Part shown: piece by piece, positions 27,901 to 35,672 of the stretch | How the letters are laid out: each line of letters starts with the position of its first letter | Numbering within the stretch: the stretch's first letter is position 1 | Source of the DNA: JBBEBE01 sp040882505 | Lineage (GTDB): Bacteria; Bacteroidota; Rhodothermia; Balneolales; Balneolaceae | Assembly (NCBI GenBank): GCA_040882505.1 | Contig: JBBEBE010000008.1 | Span: forward strand, 186,001 to 250,000 | Length of the DNA stretch: 64,000 nucleotides | Reading direction: 5' to 3' | The notes under the pieces: model-generated | Database searches by the model: none | What the model saw: only the letters and a program-made list of their open reading frames with translations | Told to the model about the DNA's origin: nothing | Program-made: the position numbers and the translations under genes

Positions 27901-28111
27901 TGGGTACCGGAGCTGGGTACAGGTCTACAGACGGAAAATGCGTGTGGTTCTCATTACGTCCCTGACCACCATTGGTGGATTATTGCCGATGGTCTGGGTG
28001 GGAAGCAGTGACTTCTGGAATCATCTGGCCATTGTGGTGATCTGGGGGCTTGCCGGGAGCCTGGTGTTGCTTCTTCTCTCCATGGGGATGTGGGAGAGTG
28101 GGGAAAGCTGA
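24971..28111 (+). CDS. RND-family efflux transporter permease subunit (second)
   Basis: This is a 1046-residue RND pump, clearly different from the first. N-terminal helix FISLSYLLIAVVGFAAWLNIPLEMAPDMSLPSVTVSYTWGSASPEVMEQEITRQVE; TM4 LTVALGMIIDNAVVVFEQIN with the relay Asp; C-terminal TM block with GTLLAVGVVVNNAILLIHEKQ. An RND-adaptor-RND order with two distinct pumps resembles heteromeric MdtBC-type transporters, in which both subunits share one trimer. That arrangement is inferred. The start is GTG with AGGAGG in front and a 4-base overlap with the adaptor gene. Substrates unknown; no TolC or regulator gene adjoins. Confidence 0.92.
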   Translation: MIQEIFRRRYFISLSYLLIAVVGFAAWLNIPLEMAPDMSLPSVTVSYTWGSASPEVMEQEITRQVEQAAMRLRNVEQLRSVSEEGVSRVTVTFEKHAPVEYRVIELREYLHGLRATLPPQLQPVITRSIPQELQEQETFMAWSLSGERSNRELYEIAGRQIRMQLLALEGLSDIDISGAEDPALSVRFDTYLLERYGLDQRLLLAGIQEKLQWHSAGYSEKQSDRVHLLVPPQFDSLDEIRGMEVEIPGSNRLVRLEQIARVAIEDFPVRSVRRMNGNPAVTLTFVRESGSDAISLASGIRTEMERIQQTLPEDIHLQLERDSTEDLRAQFDDLQYQSIFSLLVVFIILLLFIRSFRAPFVILGSILFSLLMSVSILFFMDHTMNVLTLAGLTVALGMIIDNAVVVFEQINPRLPAGREERIGHVRSELPHTLVPVFGSTLTTVGIFLPLMFAMEELQIFLVPLAVALTLTLLSSVLVAMSWIPYSLIWLVPSQARVTTRDPLDRHLDRRLDRWLLRTFHLRHRYRWAFYLLIAGLIGLPLFAIEEPDWEETRWPEFSRVYFDNRAEIDPLVGGLTSRFFDEVHFGSPWQGRDQEVIFINIRTPQGTPIEEIDKIARRFESIASQYENAFDFYETHINEQSGAQIRFFIKNDYLSEPEPYRFFGEASFLAARTGNSGISVSGLGQSFGRSLGGAISGQRIALRGFSYEELLDLGQDIRARLMQNPRVQEVDLHSVGYGMPRMFQYVLELDNEELALRGLDRSRLQEAIQLDVNPTNIQGRVELEGRQLYLMGRSQGQTGYEEDLRHHVRRSGDQLFTLDEVGDLYREQTLPRIIREDQAYQRTLTVDFLGPYRMAQNVIETTLDDVRVPVGASIEFGSGMFAWGQDDQTRNYLVLFLLTVLCVWMIVSALLESWNDPLVVILAVPLSLIGVMAGALWHGITFGQGAIAGTLLAVGVVVNNAILLIHEKQSLRRLGVHGYRSWVQVYRRKMRVVLITSLTTIGGLLPMVWVGSSDFWNHLAIVVIWGLAGSLVLLLLSMGMWESGES

Positions 28112-28331
28112 TCTTCCGATCGTTGTTCATTCCCGTTGGAGTTCGTTCACACTTGGATCTGCATCGAACGATACTTTGGAACCTACATTCCCGGAGTATT
28201 TCATTCATTAAAAATTATAACAGTAAAAACATTAGAATACCTACTTCCAATAGCCTGAAATCATGTCTCAGTGTTGAAATTAGTCCTTTTGAAAAACTTT
28301 TTTGCTTTTTAAAAAAAATAATCTTTATTAC

Positions 28332-28359
28332 TTGACAGGATCGCCAACCGTTTGATTAT
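28332..28359 (+). promoter_or_regulatory. Candidate sigma-70-type promoter for the DUF5107 gene
   Basis: TTGACA at 28332-28337, then a 16-base spacer, then GATTAT at 28354-28359. The predicted transcription start falls only a few bases before the ATG at 28373, so translation may begin with a very short leader or at the next ATG (28391). The rest of the 28112-28372 gap is AT-rich with no gene seen. Confidence 0.4.
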
Positions 28360-28372
28360 CAACTAGTAAGAG

Positions 28373-31300
28373 ATGACTAATTCCCGAGTCATGGATCGAG
28401 TAATAGAAAAAGTATCGGTATCGATACGCAACGAAGTCATACCCACCTACGAACCAAAACCAGCCGATCCAACACCGATCTTTTACAATGGCCGCCGCTA
28501 TGCCGGGGCACAAGGACGGGTGTATCCGTATGCGCTACGAAATGAGCTCACGGATAAAAAGGAAGACAAAGAGTATGAACTGGTTGTGCTGGAGAATCAA
28601 TATGTAAAGATTGTCGTGCTACCGGAAATCGGTGGAAAGATCTATTCTGCGATCAACAAATCGAATGGATACAAGTATGTCTATCACAATCAGGTGATTA
28701 AACCGGGATTGATCGGTGTTGCAGGTGCGTGGACCTCGGGAGGGGTGGAGTGGAACGCACCGCATGTCCACCGAATCACGACGTTCACACCGGTGGACTA
28801 TTCGATCACCGAACAGGAAGACGGAAGTAAAACCGTTTGGGTCGGCGAAACAGAGTGGAGACACCGGAGCAAGTGGATCGTCGGCATGACGTTGCATCCC
28901 GATTCATCCTTGTTGCACATAACCAAGAAACTCTTCAATCCGAACCCGTACCCACTCTCCGTTTTGGGGTTTGTCAACGCCGCTGTTCATACAAATGAGG
29001 AGTATCAACTCATCTTCCCTCCGAAGACACAATATGCCACCTATCACCAGAAGAACCATCTAAGCCAATGGCCGGAAAGCCGACAATTTTTTGGTGGTAT
29101 GGATTGTCGTGAGGGTGTGGACTTGAGTTGGTGGAAGAATCACGATCAATGCCCGTTATCCATTTTCGAATGGGGGAACATGGGAAATTTTGTAGCCGGA
29201 ATTGACCATGGCCAGAAGGCTGGCACCGTTTTGTTCGGGAATGAGCACGTAAATCCCGGAAAAAAGTTTTGGTCGTGGGGCAAGGGTCGAAAAGGGGCAA
29301 TTGTTGACACGGAGCTACTCACGGATGACGATGGACCGTATATGGAGCTCATGCTGGGAAACTATTCTGACAATCAACCCGATTATTGCTGGTTGCAGCC
29401 ATTGGAGACGAAAGAAGCAACGTTTTTCATGGCTCCAATCAATGGGATGTCGAACCTGCATGAGGTCAACGAAAATGGAATGGTGAGTTTGGACGTACAA
29501 GGTGACGCCATTCGACTCGAAGTCGCCGTTCACCGCCCCGTGCGTGGATCAATGGTACGGCTCATGAGTAACGAGGAAGTTCTATACGAGAATGAAGCCC
29601 ACCTGACCCCGACTGCTCCTTTCGTCCACGAGCTTGACCTGATCGAAGGCGAGGTTGATACAAATAACCTCTCGATCCATGTCGAGGACCACGAGGGGAA
29701 GGAGCTTGTTCACTATCACCCTGAACGCGTGGAAAAGTATCGTCCATTTCGGCCAACAAGGAAACCTCAACGAATCGAGAATATTCAAGACGCTGATCAA
29801 TTGTATGCCGAGGGGGTTTTCTTCGAGCAGTTCCATGACTCGTACTATGATCCCGAGAACTATTATCGGAAAGCCGTGGAATTGCGACCCAATCATGCAC
29901 CATCACTGATGCGTTTGGGTATTCTGGCTTTAAAAATCGGCGAACATGAAAGCGCTTTCAGGTATTTGGAAGCAGCGGTCAAACCTGACGTGATTCACTA
30001 TAAATCTCCGGAAAACGGACAAGCCATGTACTATTTCGCTTTGGCTTGCAAGGAGCTGGGGAGGGAGGGGCAAGCCTATGATCATTTTTATCGGGCGTCA
30101 TGGGATTATGGGTATCACAGCGCCAGTCATTTTCAGATGGCGATGCTGATGAGCCGCAAGAAAAACGTTAAAAAAGCACGCAGTCACCTGGAACAGGCAG
30201 CTATCCACAATACTCGAAGTCTACCTGTGCTTTCGTTTCTTGCTACGCTTTCTCGAATCATGGATGAACCCGGACAGTCAGAGGAATATATCAGCAAAAC
30301 TTTGGATGTTGATCCACTCAACGCTCAGGCACACTATGAACGCTTTTTACTTCTGGATAATCCGACAGATCTGGAAGAGTTCATAAGACTGATGAGAGGT
30401 CAGCCAAATAGTTATCTCGAGCTGGCAATTGGATATATGCACTTCGGGCTTTTGGAAGATGCCATCTCGATCCTTCGTCTTGGGGAAAATGATGAATCAG
30501 GAACACTGACTGAGGATCCCATTGTCCACTATCAGCTCGGGTACTGTTACCACCAACTGGGAGAGGTTCAAAGAGCGAAGGAGAGCTTTCAGAGAGCCGG
30601 AAGCTTATCCATTGAATCGGTCTTCCCGTTTCGATTTGAAACCGTTGCCGCCCTGCAATTGGCGCTCCAGTACAATTCAACCGATTACAAGGCTTGGTAT
30701 TACATCGGGTGCATTCTATATGATCACCAACCTGCTCAAGCGGTACAAGCGTGGGGGAGTGCAATGACGTTGGATGAACAACTTCCCATGCTGCATCGGA
30801 ATCTTGCTTTTGCCTATGCCAATGTGAATGAGGTACAGGATTCGACAAAAGCGTTCCGTCACCTGGAGAAAGCGATTGAATTGAATCACGAAAACATACG
30901 ATTTCATCTCGAGTACGTGGACTATTGCGATCGTTTTAAAAAAGACACGGATTCGATACGAAAACATATTTGCAAATACTATTCCCAGTTTCGACACAGT
31001 AATGAGGGGCGATACAGAATCATGGAGCTTGATCTGCATGAAAAATATCATGCTTCTGCCATATCAACCATGAAAGGTGACTACACCTTTTACCGTCTGG
31101 AGGCGGCAAGAACCATCTATCCGTATTGGGTGTACGCCAATACAACGTTGGCGCTGTATCGTTGGAATCAAGGGTCGAATGAATTTGTCTTTAACTACTT
31201 GACCCAAGCCCTCTCCTATCCAAAGCATCTACAAGAAGGGCAAAGTGAATATGAGGTCATCCCACTCTATTATTTGGGCTGTCAAGCAATATTGCTGGGA

Positions 31301-31771
31301 GAGGAATCAAAGGCTAACGAATACTTTGATCGTGTACTGACTGTGGAATGTTTTGAGCCGGATTGCATCTATTATAAGAACAAAACCCTCGAAAGGACGG
31401 GAAACGTCAAAGTAGCGACACAGGGTTATTTGCGTCTGATACAATTGGGGAAACAACATCTGGCGATGGACACCGAAGACTGCTTCGAATTCTTCCACCC
31501 GTTTGCCCCCATACTTAACAAGAATCAGATTCAGTCTCAAGCGTACCATAAAATGGCACTGGGCTATCTTGGATTGGGACGGGAAGTGAAAGCCTACAAA
31601 CTATATGAATCTGCAAAGGAAATCAGGCCAATGACGTATAGCCTTCCATTCGACATGCATTATCCCCAGTACAAAGGAAAAAGCGTTATTGCTAAGATGA
31701 TTTCCAACATCAGGTCGGTAAAGGAGAAATCCTTTTTACCGCCCATACATCTTCATTTACCGAGAACCTGA
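28373..31771 (+). CDS. DUF5107-domain protein with a long TPR array
   Basis: This is a 1132-residue protein without a signal peptide. Residues about 20-340 match the DUF5107 type, which has a beta-sandwich fold like aldose 1-epimerases and other carbohydrate-binding lyase-like domains: EYELVVLENQYVKIVVLPEIGGKIYSAINKSNGYKYVYHN, GGVEWNAPHVHR, WEWGNMGNF-like segments. From about residue 480 onward there are many tetratricopeptide-like helices, such as FEQFHDSYYDPENYYRKAVELRPNHAPSLMRLGILALKIGEHESAFRYLEAAV and YHQLGEVQRAKESFQRAG. DUF5107-TPR proteins are regarded as carbohydrate-related, possibly glycoside-processing; no catalytic residue can be named. An AraC-type gene follows after 12 bases. Confidence 0.85.
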   Translation: MTNSRVMDRVIEKVSVSIRNEVIPTYEPKPADPTPIFYNGRRYAGAQGRVYPYALRNELTDKKEDKEYELVVLENQYVKIVVLPEIGGKIYSAINKSNGYKYVYHNQVIKPGLIGVAGAWTSGGVEWNAPHVHRITTFTPVDYSITEQEDGSKTVWVGETEWRHRSKWIVGMTLHPDSSLLHITKKLFNPNPYPLSVLGFVNAAVHTNEEYQLIFPPKTQYATYHQKNHLSQWPESRQFFGGMDCREGVDLSWWKNHDQCPLSIFEWGNMGNFVAGIDHGQKAGTVLFGNEHVNPGKKFWSWGKGRKGAIVDTELLTDDDGPYMELMLGNYSDNQPDYCWLQPLETKEATFFMAPINGMSNLHEVNENGMVSLDVQGDAIRLEVAVHRPVRGSMVRLMSNEEVLYENEAHLTPTAPFVHELDLIEGEVDTNNLSIHVEDHEGKELVHYHPERVEKYRPFRPTRKPQRIENIQDADQLYAEGVFFEQFHDSYYDPENYYRKAVELRPNHAPSLMRLGILALKIGEHESAFRYLEAAVKPDVIHYKSPENGQAMYYFALACKELGREGQAYDHFYRASWDYGYHSASHFQMAMLMSRKKNVKKARSHLEQAAIHNTRSLPVLSFLATLSRIMDEPGQSEEYISKTLDVDPLNAQAHYERFLLLDNPTDLEEFIRLMRGQPNSYLELAIGYMHFGLLEDAISILRLGENDESGTLTEDPIVHYQLGYCYHQLGEVQRAKESFQRAGSLSIESVFPFRFETVAALQLALQYNSTDYKAWYYIGCILYDHQPAQAVQAWGSAMTLDEQLPMLHRNLAFAYANVNEVQDSTKAFRHLEKAIELNHENIRFHLEYVDYCDRFKKDTDSIRKHICKYYSQFRHSNEGRYRIMELDLHEKYHASAISTMKGDYTFYRLEAARTIYPYWVYANTTLALYRWNQGSNEFVFNYLTQALSYPKHLQEGQSEYEVIPLYYLGCQAILLGEESKANEYFDRVLTVECFEPDCIYYKNKTLERTGNVKVATQGYLRLIQLGKQHLAMDTEDCFEFFHPFAPILNKNQIQSQAYHKMALGYLGLGREVKAYKLYESAKEIRPMTYSLPFDMHYPQYKGKSVIAKMISNIRSVKEKSFLPPIHLHLPRT

Positions 31772-31783
31772 CGTCTCTGCCTA

Positions 31784-32137
31784 ATGGAAAATAGAGAAAG
31801 AGCCATTACCGAAGCCTTGGAAGTTTTGAGTACCCACCTGAAAGATATTGAGAGGGTGAGTCAATGGGCTGAATTCATGGGGTACAATGACACAGTGCGC
31901 TTTTCACGTTTATTCAGAAACTACTTCAGGAAAACTCCCAAAAGCGTGATGGACAATATAAAACTGGATAAAGCAATTGAATTGCTTACGAGTCCGGAGG
32001 ATCTAAGCTGCTATGAAGTGGCTTGGGAGATTGGTAAACGAGATGAGCACGCTTTGTTTCATTTCGTGAAAAGGATGACAGGGAGGGCGCCGACAGATTT
32101 TAGTTCACGAAAACCAAGAACCTATAAGTATTGCTAA
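31784..32137 (+). CDS. AraC-type HTH regulator, DNA-binding domain only
   Basis: This 117-residue protein has two helix-turn-helix units: MGYNDTVRFSRLFRNYFRKTPKSVMDNIKLDKAIELL, then SCYEVAWEIGKRDEHALFHFVKRMTGRAPTDFSS. This matches small stand-alone AraC-like proteins of Bacteroidota, with no sensor domain. It starts 12 bases after the DUF5107 gene on the same strand, so it is probably in that operon and may regulate it. IS3-type debris begins right behind its stop, but the protein looks complete. Confidence 0.82.
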   Translation: MENRERAITEALEVLSTHLKDIERVSQWAEFMGYNDTVRFSRLFRNYFRKTPKSVMDNIKLDKAIELLTSPEDLSCYEVAWEIGKRDEHALFHFVKRMTGRAPTDFSSRKPRTYKYC

Positions 32138-32174
32138 GAGAGAAATTGACCTCTGTCAACTTCATGCCGAGTAT

Positions 32175-32724
32175 GTGCAGCCGTACTTGCTATGGAATTT
32201 GGCGATTACTGGGGCCAACGAGGTGTGGGCCATTGACATCTCCTATGTCCCGATGAAGAAGGAGATGCAGACCAAGCTGATCACGGAAACTGTTCGGCGA
32301 CGTATAAATCCGAAGATCCTAAACTCAGATCAGGGGAGCCAGTACACCTGTGCTCACTGGATCGAGAACTTGAAAGAGATGAAGATCCGGGTCAGTTGGA
32401 CGGAAAGGGTCGAGCTACCGACAATGCGATCATCGAACGCTGGTTCCGGACAATAAAGCAGAAGCATATATACCTGAACCCCGCCAAAAACGGGCTCGAA
32501 CTCTATGAGAGGACACCTTTGTCAAGAAGTACAACAACCAACGACACCAAGGCATTGGTCGCAGAAAACCGATGGAGCTCTACGTGCCGCTTAACACAAC
32601 CGAAGAAATGCCGGTATCGTGGTCCGAAAAACTGGCAGTAATACATCAAGGCCCAAAAACCGGGTTACTAGAAGTTACTTCCTTAAAAAAAATAACAGCA
32701 TTATATTCAAGTAAATGTTGTTGA
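32175..32724 (+). pseudogene. Decayed IS3-family (IS150-like) transposase OrfB
   Basis: The remains of an rve integrase core are spread over three frames. Frame 1 (from 32175) has NEVWAIDISYVPMKKEMQ, the first catalytic Asp region, then a jump of roughly 40 missing residues to NPKILNSDQGSQYT with the second Asp. Frame 2 (about 32396-32517) has LDGKGRATDNAIIERWFRTIKQKHIYLNP with the catalytic Glu region. Frame 3 (from 32518) has FVKKYNNQRHQGIGRRKPMELYVPLN and runs to a stop at 32722-32724. One internal deletion and two frameshifts make it inactive. No terminal inverted repeats were identified. Confidence 0.8.
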
Positions 32725-32821
32725 CATAAATATATTTTAAGTATTAATTATATTTAGCTTTGTATTCAAGGGAACAGATACAGAGTAATAACCAATACTT
32801 AAACAACTAAAGGTGATAACC

Positions 32822-33028
32822 GTGAAAAAAATCTTATTTATAACATTAAGTTCAATCTTTTTATTCACTTTCAATTTTATTGAAAGTGGAAGTTTCGTAA
32901 AGTTTTCAACGAAAGCTTATGCTGATTCTGGAACCTGTTGCCCTGATAGAGGAATATGTGTAATAGACGGTAAGGTAGTTGGTCTAAATCACTTCTACAA
33001 AAGTGATGGTCCTTGTGATGGGTGCTAA
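32822..33028 (+). CDS. Secreted five-cysteine peptide precursor (island 1)
   Basis: This is a 68-residue precursor. The GTG at 32822 has AGGTG seven bases upstream and gives a Lys-Lys N-terminus and a long hydrophobic core. The most likely signal-peptidase site follows KAYA, leaving a 34-residue mature peptide with five cysteines, the last one being the C-terminal residue (CC, IC, PC, GC pattern). There is no lipobox. A TAGCTTTG box at 32755-32762 matches the Bacteroidota -7 consensus TAnnTTTG, but a matching -33 element is not clear. The gene is followed by a very strong hairpin, then a propeller lipoprotein and a thioredoxin-like protein. Its position resembles the NVEALA peptides that adjoin six-bladed propeller genes in Bacteroides, but the NVEALA sequence is absent. 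Function unknown. Confidence 0.7.
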   Translation: MKKILFITLSSIFLFTFNFIESGSFVKFSTKAYADSGTCCPDRGICVIDGKVVGLNHFYKSDGPCDGC

Positions 33029-33032
33029 AAGC

Positions 33033-33074
33033 AAACGTCGATAGATGAGGGGTTTCCCTCATCTATCGACGTTT
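33033..33074 (+). terminator. Long-stem intrinsic terminator or attenuator
   Basis: A perfect 19-base inverted repeat (33033-33051 and 33056-33074) with the 4-base loop GTTT lies 5 bases after the peptide stop codon. The strand after it is AT-rich. It should end or thin out transcription between the peptide gene and the propeller gene at 33132, so the peptide would be made in excess. Confidence 0.8.
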
Positions 33075-33131
33075 ATATAAATAATTATTTCGATACGGAA
33101 TTATAAGTTCGAATATTTATACTTTCTTAGT

Positions 33132-34202
33132 ATGAAATATTTTTATTATATTATTATTTATATATCAATATTTATACTGAATATCTCATGTGATAAAGAT
33201 GTATTGATGGATTGGGATAATATTAAATATATTGTTAATAATTATAATGAAATAAATTTAGATTACAGTGATTTAGATTCTATAGATATTAATGTTAAAT
33301 TAAATAATATTTCTTTATTTGATAATGTCGGACAAAAATTAATTTTCGTAGAATTGCGAGGAGATACGCTAGGTAAAATAGTAGATGCTAATACTGGAAA
33401 ACTAATCAAAAGATTTGGCAGGATGGGTAGAGGCCCTGGAGAATTTGTCGGGCATTACTCAATAACAGCTGATGAAAATGGGTTTTTTATACATGATATT
33501 ATTTTACAACGTGGAATTAAATTCAGTCTAAGTGAATTACTGAAAAACAAAGATTATTTTGGAGATAAACCAGTATTCTTCAAATCTGAGAATGGGTCAA
33601 TTATAAGTATGGTTCCGCATTTAAATAGTAAATTTGTAGGTTCTGGTTTGTTTAAAGAAGGTCGTATTTCTTTTTATAATGAAAATGGTGAAGTTATAGG
33701 TTTAACTGGAAATGTACCTATTAGTAATATAAAAGCTCCTCCAGCGATTATTTCGCAAGCTTTTATTGGGCAAGTTGCTGTTAATCCAAGCACACATGAG
33801 ATTGCTCTCGCCACTAGATACTCAGACAGAATCGAAATTTATAAAAAAACTGGCAAAAAAAAATATATTTTAAGGGGGCCTAAAAATTTCGATCCAGTTT
33901 TTGAAGTAGCACAACGCGATGGATATCCAGCACTAAGCAGTAATCATCAAATGAGAATTGGATATGTGGATATATCTGTTACAGATAAATATATATATGC
34001 ATTATATAATGGCAGAACTCGTGGAGAGTCAGATGATAGTTATAGCGGTAGTGAAATATTTAAATTTAACTGGGAAGGCGAAGTGCTAAAACTCTACCAT
34101 CTACCTTTTTATGCAGGATTTATCTCAGTTGATCGTAATAATGACAATATTTATTTGATAAATTCATCTGATCATAATAAAGTTTATAAAATAAATGATT
34201 AA
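33132..34202 (+). CDS. Six-bladed beta-propeller lipoprotein of the AT-rich island
   Basis: This is a 356-residue lipoprotein (lipobox LNISC, Cys20) with FGRMGRGPGEF ending at residue 105. Repeats include QKLIFVELRGDTLGKIVDANTG, YSITADENGFFIHDII and a terminal ISVDRNNDNIYLINSSDHNKVYKIND. Codon use is very AT-rich and lysine/isoleucine/asparagine-heavy, unlike the propeller genes at 8-20 kb, which points to separate acquisition. The stop overlaps the start of the next gene by 8 bases. With the Cys-rich peptide upstream and the CxxC protein downstream it forms a three-gene unit. Confidence 0.85.
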   Translation: MKYFYYIIIYISIFILNISCDKDVLMDWDNIKYIVNNYNEINLDYSDLDSIDINVKLNNISLFDNVGQKLIFVELRGDTLGKIVDANTGKLIKRFGRMGRGPGEFVGHYSITADENGFFIHDIILQRGIKFSLSELLKNKDYFGDKPVFFKSENGSIISMVPHLNSKFVGSGLFKEGRISFYNENGEVIGLTGNVPISNIKAPPAIISQAFIGQVAVNPSTHEIALATRYSDRIEIYKKTGKKKYILRGPKNFDPVFEVAQRDGYPALSSNHQMRIGYVDISVTDKYIYALYNGRTRGESDDSYSGSEIFKFNWEGEVLKLYHLPFYAGFISVDRNNDNIYLINSSDHNKVYKIND

Positions 34203-34791
34203 AATACAATCAATTATTTTAAATATATTATTTTTATTTATTACAATATATTTTATATATACTATTAATTCAACTAAAAAAGATTTAAATAATTTAAATA
34301 TAGAGATGGAAAGTCTAGTTTATAAAATAAGTGATATAATAGAAAAGAGTATATCAGAATCAAAAAGTGTCGGTATATTTATTGATAATATTTCATTAAC
34401 TTCTATACAGAATAGGTCGAATAAAAATTTTAACGATCTAATTAATGGTGATAGAAAAATTCTACTGAGGTATTCTTCTGGATGTATGGTATGCACAAAT
34501 GAAGATATACTAATGTCAAACTTAGTATTGAATGAGTTAGGTTCTGAAAATGTGATAATAATTTCATCTTCACCCGAGGAGAGTATTCATTCTTTTATGC
34601 ATAGAAATAGTTATATTAAAGATATATTTATGGTGGATAAAGGGGCACTTAATATTCCAATTGATGAAATGGATTTAGGGTATATTGCGGTTATTAATGA
34701 AAATTATGAAGTCAAATCTTTATTTACCCCGAAAGATTCTTATAGAGAAATAGTCAGGTACGTTACTCATGTCAAACAAACTTACTTCTAG
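34195..34791 (+). CDS. Membrane-anchored thioredoxin-like CxxC protein
   Basis: This is a 198-residue protein with one N-terminal membrane helix (about residues 5-23), a polar helical linker to about residue 85, and a thioredoxin-like domain. The domain starts with strand KILLRYSSGCMVC (C97 and C100) and continues with NVIIISSSPEESIHSFMHRN, DIFMVDKGALNIPID and GYIAVINENYEVKSLFTP. The order fits TlpA/redoxin-type domains facing the periplasm. The position next to a five-cysteine peptide suggests thiol or disulfide chemistry on that peptide, which is inference. It overlaps the propeller gene by 8 bases and shares its AT-rich composition. Confidence 0.65.
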   Translation: MIKIQSIILNILFLFITIYFIYTINSTKKDLNNLNIEMESLVYKISDIIEKSISESKSVGIFIDNISLTSIQNRSNKNFNDLINGDRKILLRYSSGCMVCTNEDILMSNLVLNELGSENVIIISSSPEESIHSFMHRNSYIKDIFMVDKGALNIPIDEMDLGYIAVINENYEVKSLFTPKDSYREIVRYVTHVKQTYF

Positions 34792-34861
34792 GTTATTACC
34801 CCTATTGACAATGTCTCTTATGAAAAAATCACACAAAATGGGTAACTACCCCACAAGCGGA

Positions 34862-35282
34862 GTCTATCGGGTCTATACAGGGCTAAAGCTCAATATCCGA
34901 CGTCGGGCCAAGAAGCGATAGCCGGCACGCGCCAAACAGCAGTTGTTCCAGCCGGAGGCGGCCAATCAGGTATGGAGTCTGGATTACATGCATGACAGTC
35001 TCTGGGATGGACGAGGCTTTCGGCTTTTGAATGTGATTGATGATTACAACTGTCAGGTGCTCTGGATCGAAGCCGATACGGGGCTTCTGGCCTTACGTGT
35101 GATTCGGGTATTGGATCGACTCAAAGAAAGTCGAGGGCCACCGGAGATGATCCGAATTACTGAATGCTTATGTATTTAAAACACTCGATGAAGTCCGTGA
35201 GAAAGCCGAGCAATGGAAGCATGATTATAACCACAAACGACCTCATAAGGCACTCGGATATCGAACACCAAGGGAGCTGTAA
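34862..35282 (+). pseudogene. Decayed IS3-family transposase OrfB (second, different subgroup)
   Basis: Frame 1 reads VYRVYTGLKLNIRRRAKKR, then an in-frame TAG at 34919-34921, then NQVWSLDYMHDSLWDGRGFRLLNVIDDYN with the first catalytic Asp. The frame breaks near 35155. A segment including the second Asp is missing. The C-terminal part continues in another frame from 35160 (LNAYVFKTLDEVREKAEQWKHDYNHKRPHKALGYRTPREL) to a stop at 35280-35282. The LDYMHD and GYRTP motifs are those of the IS3/IS407-type group. Inactive. Confidence 0.8.
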
Positions 35283-35318
35283 ATTTAACTGAACCACTAA
35301 CTTTCTGGTTTCCTAATT

Positions 35319-35672
35319 TTGAGGGAAGCTGACACTACCCACTCTATGCACCACTACCTGATACCGAAGGGCGAGACTCAGCACCAACTGTTATCGGGTA
35401 TTCAGACTCATAGACAGCCTCATGGCAAGGTTCTCCAACCAATAAATGGATTGTGGTTGGATATATGGTACATCAAGTACGATCACTACGATAGTAAGTA
35501 TTTGTTAATGAGTCATGCGTATACAACCATGAAAACATCGTCTACCATCGCCGCGGCGGCCGATAAAGCCGGAATGGATCGAAAAACGGCACGCAAGTAC
35601 CTACAAATGGGAAAACTACCCAACAAGCTTTCAAAATCGGAATTTACTCCTGTAGGAACTCAATTACAGTGA
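35319..35672 (+). pseudogene. Remnant with an IS21 IstA-like N-terminus
   Basis: The strand is open for 117 codons. From the ATG at 35529 it reads MKTSSTIAAAADKAGMDRKTARKYL followed by GKLPNKL, which resembles the helix-turn-helix start of some IS21-type IstA transposases. The frame then stops at once inside the converging propeller gene. The upstream half (35319-35528) was not recognised. It is probably part of the insertion-sequence scar. Confidence 0.45.

Noticed and set aside
32822..33028. Assigning the Cys-rich peptide to the NVEALA family
   Set aside because: The genomic position next to a propeller gene fits, but the NVEALA sequence is absent and cysteine content is different, so only analogy is claimed.
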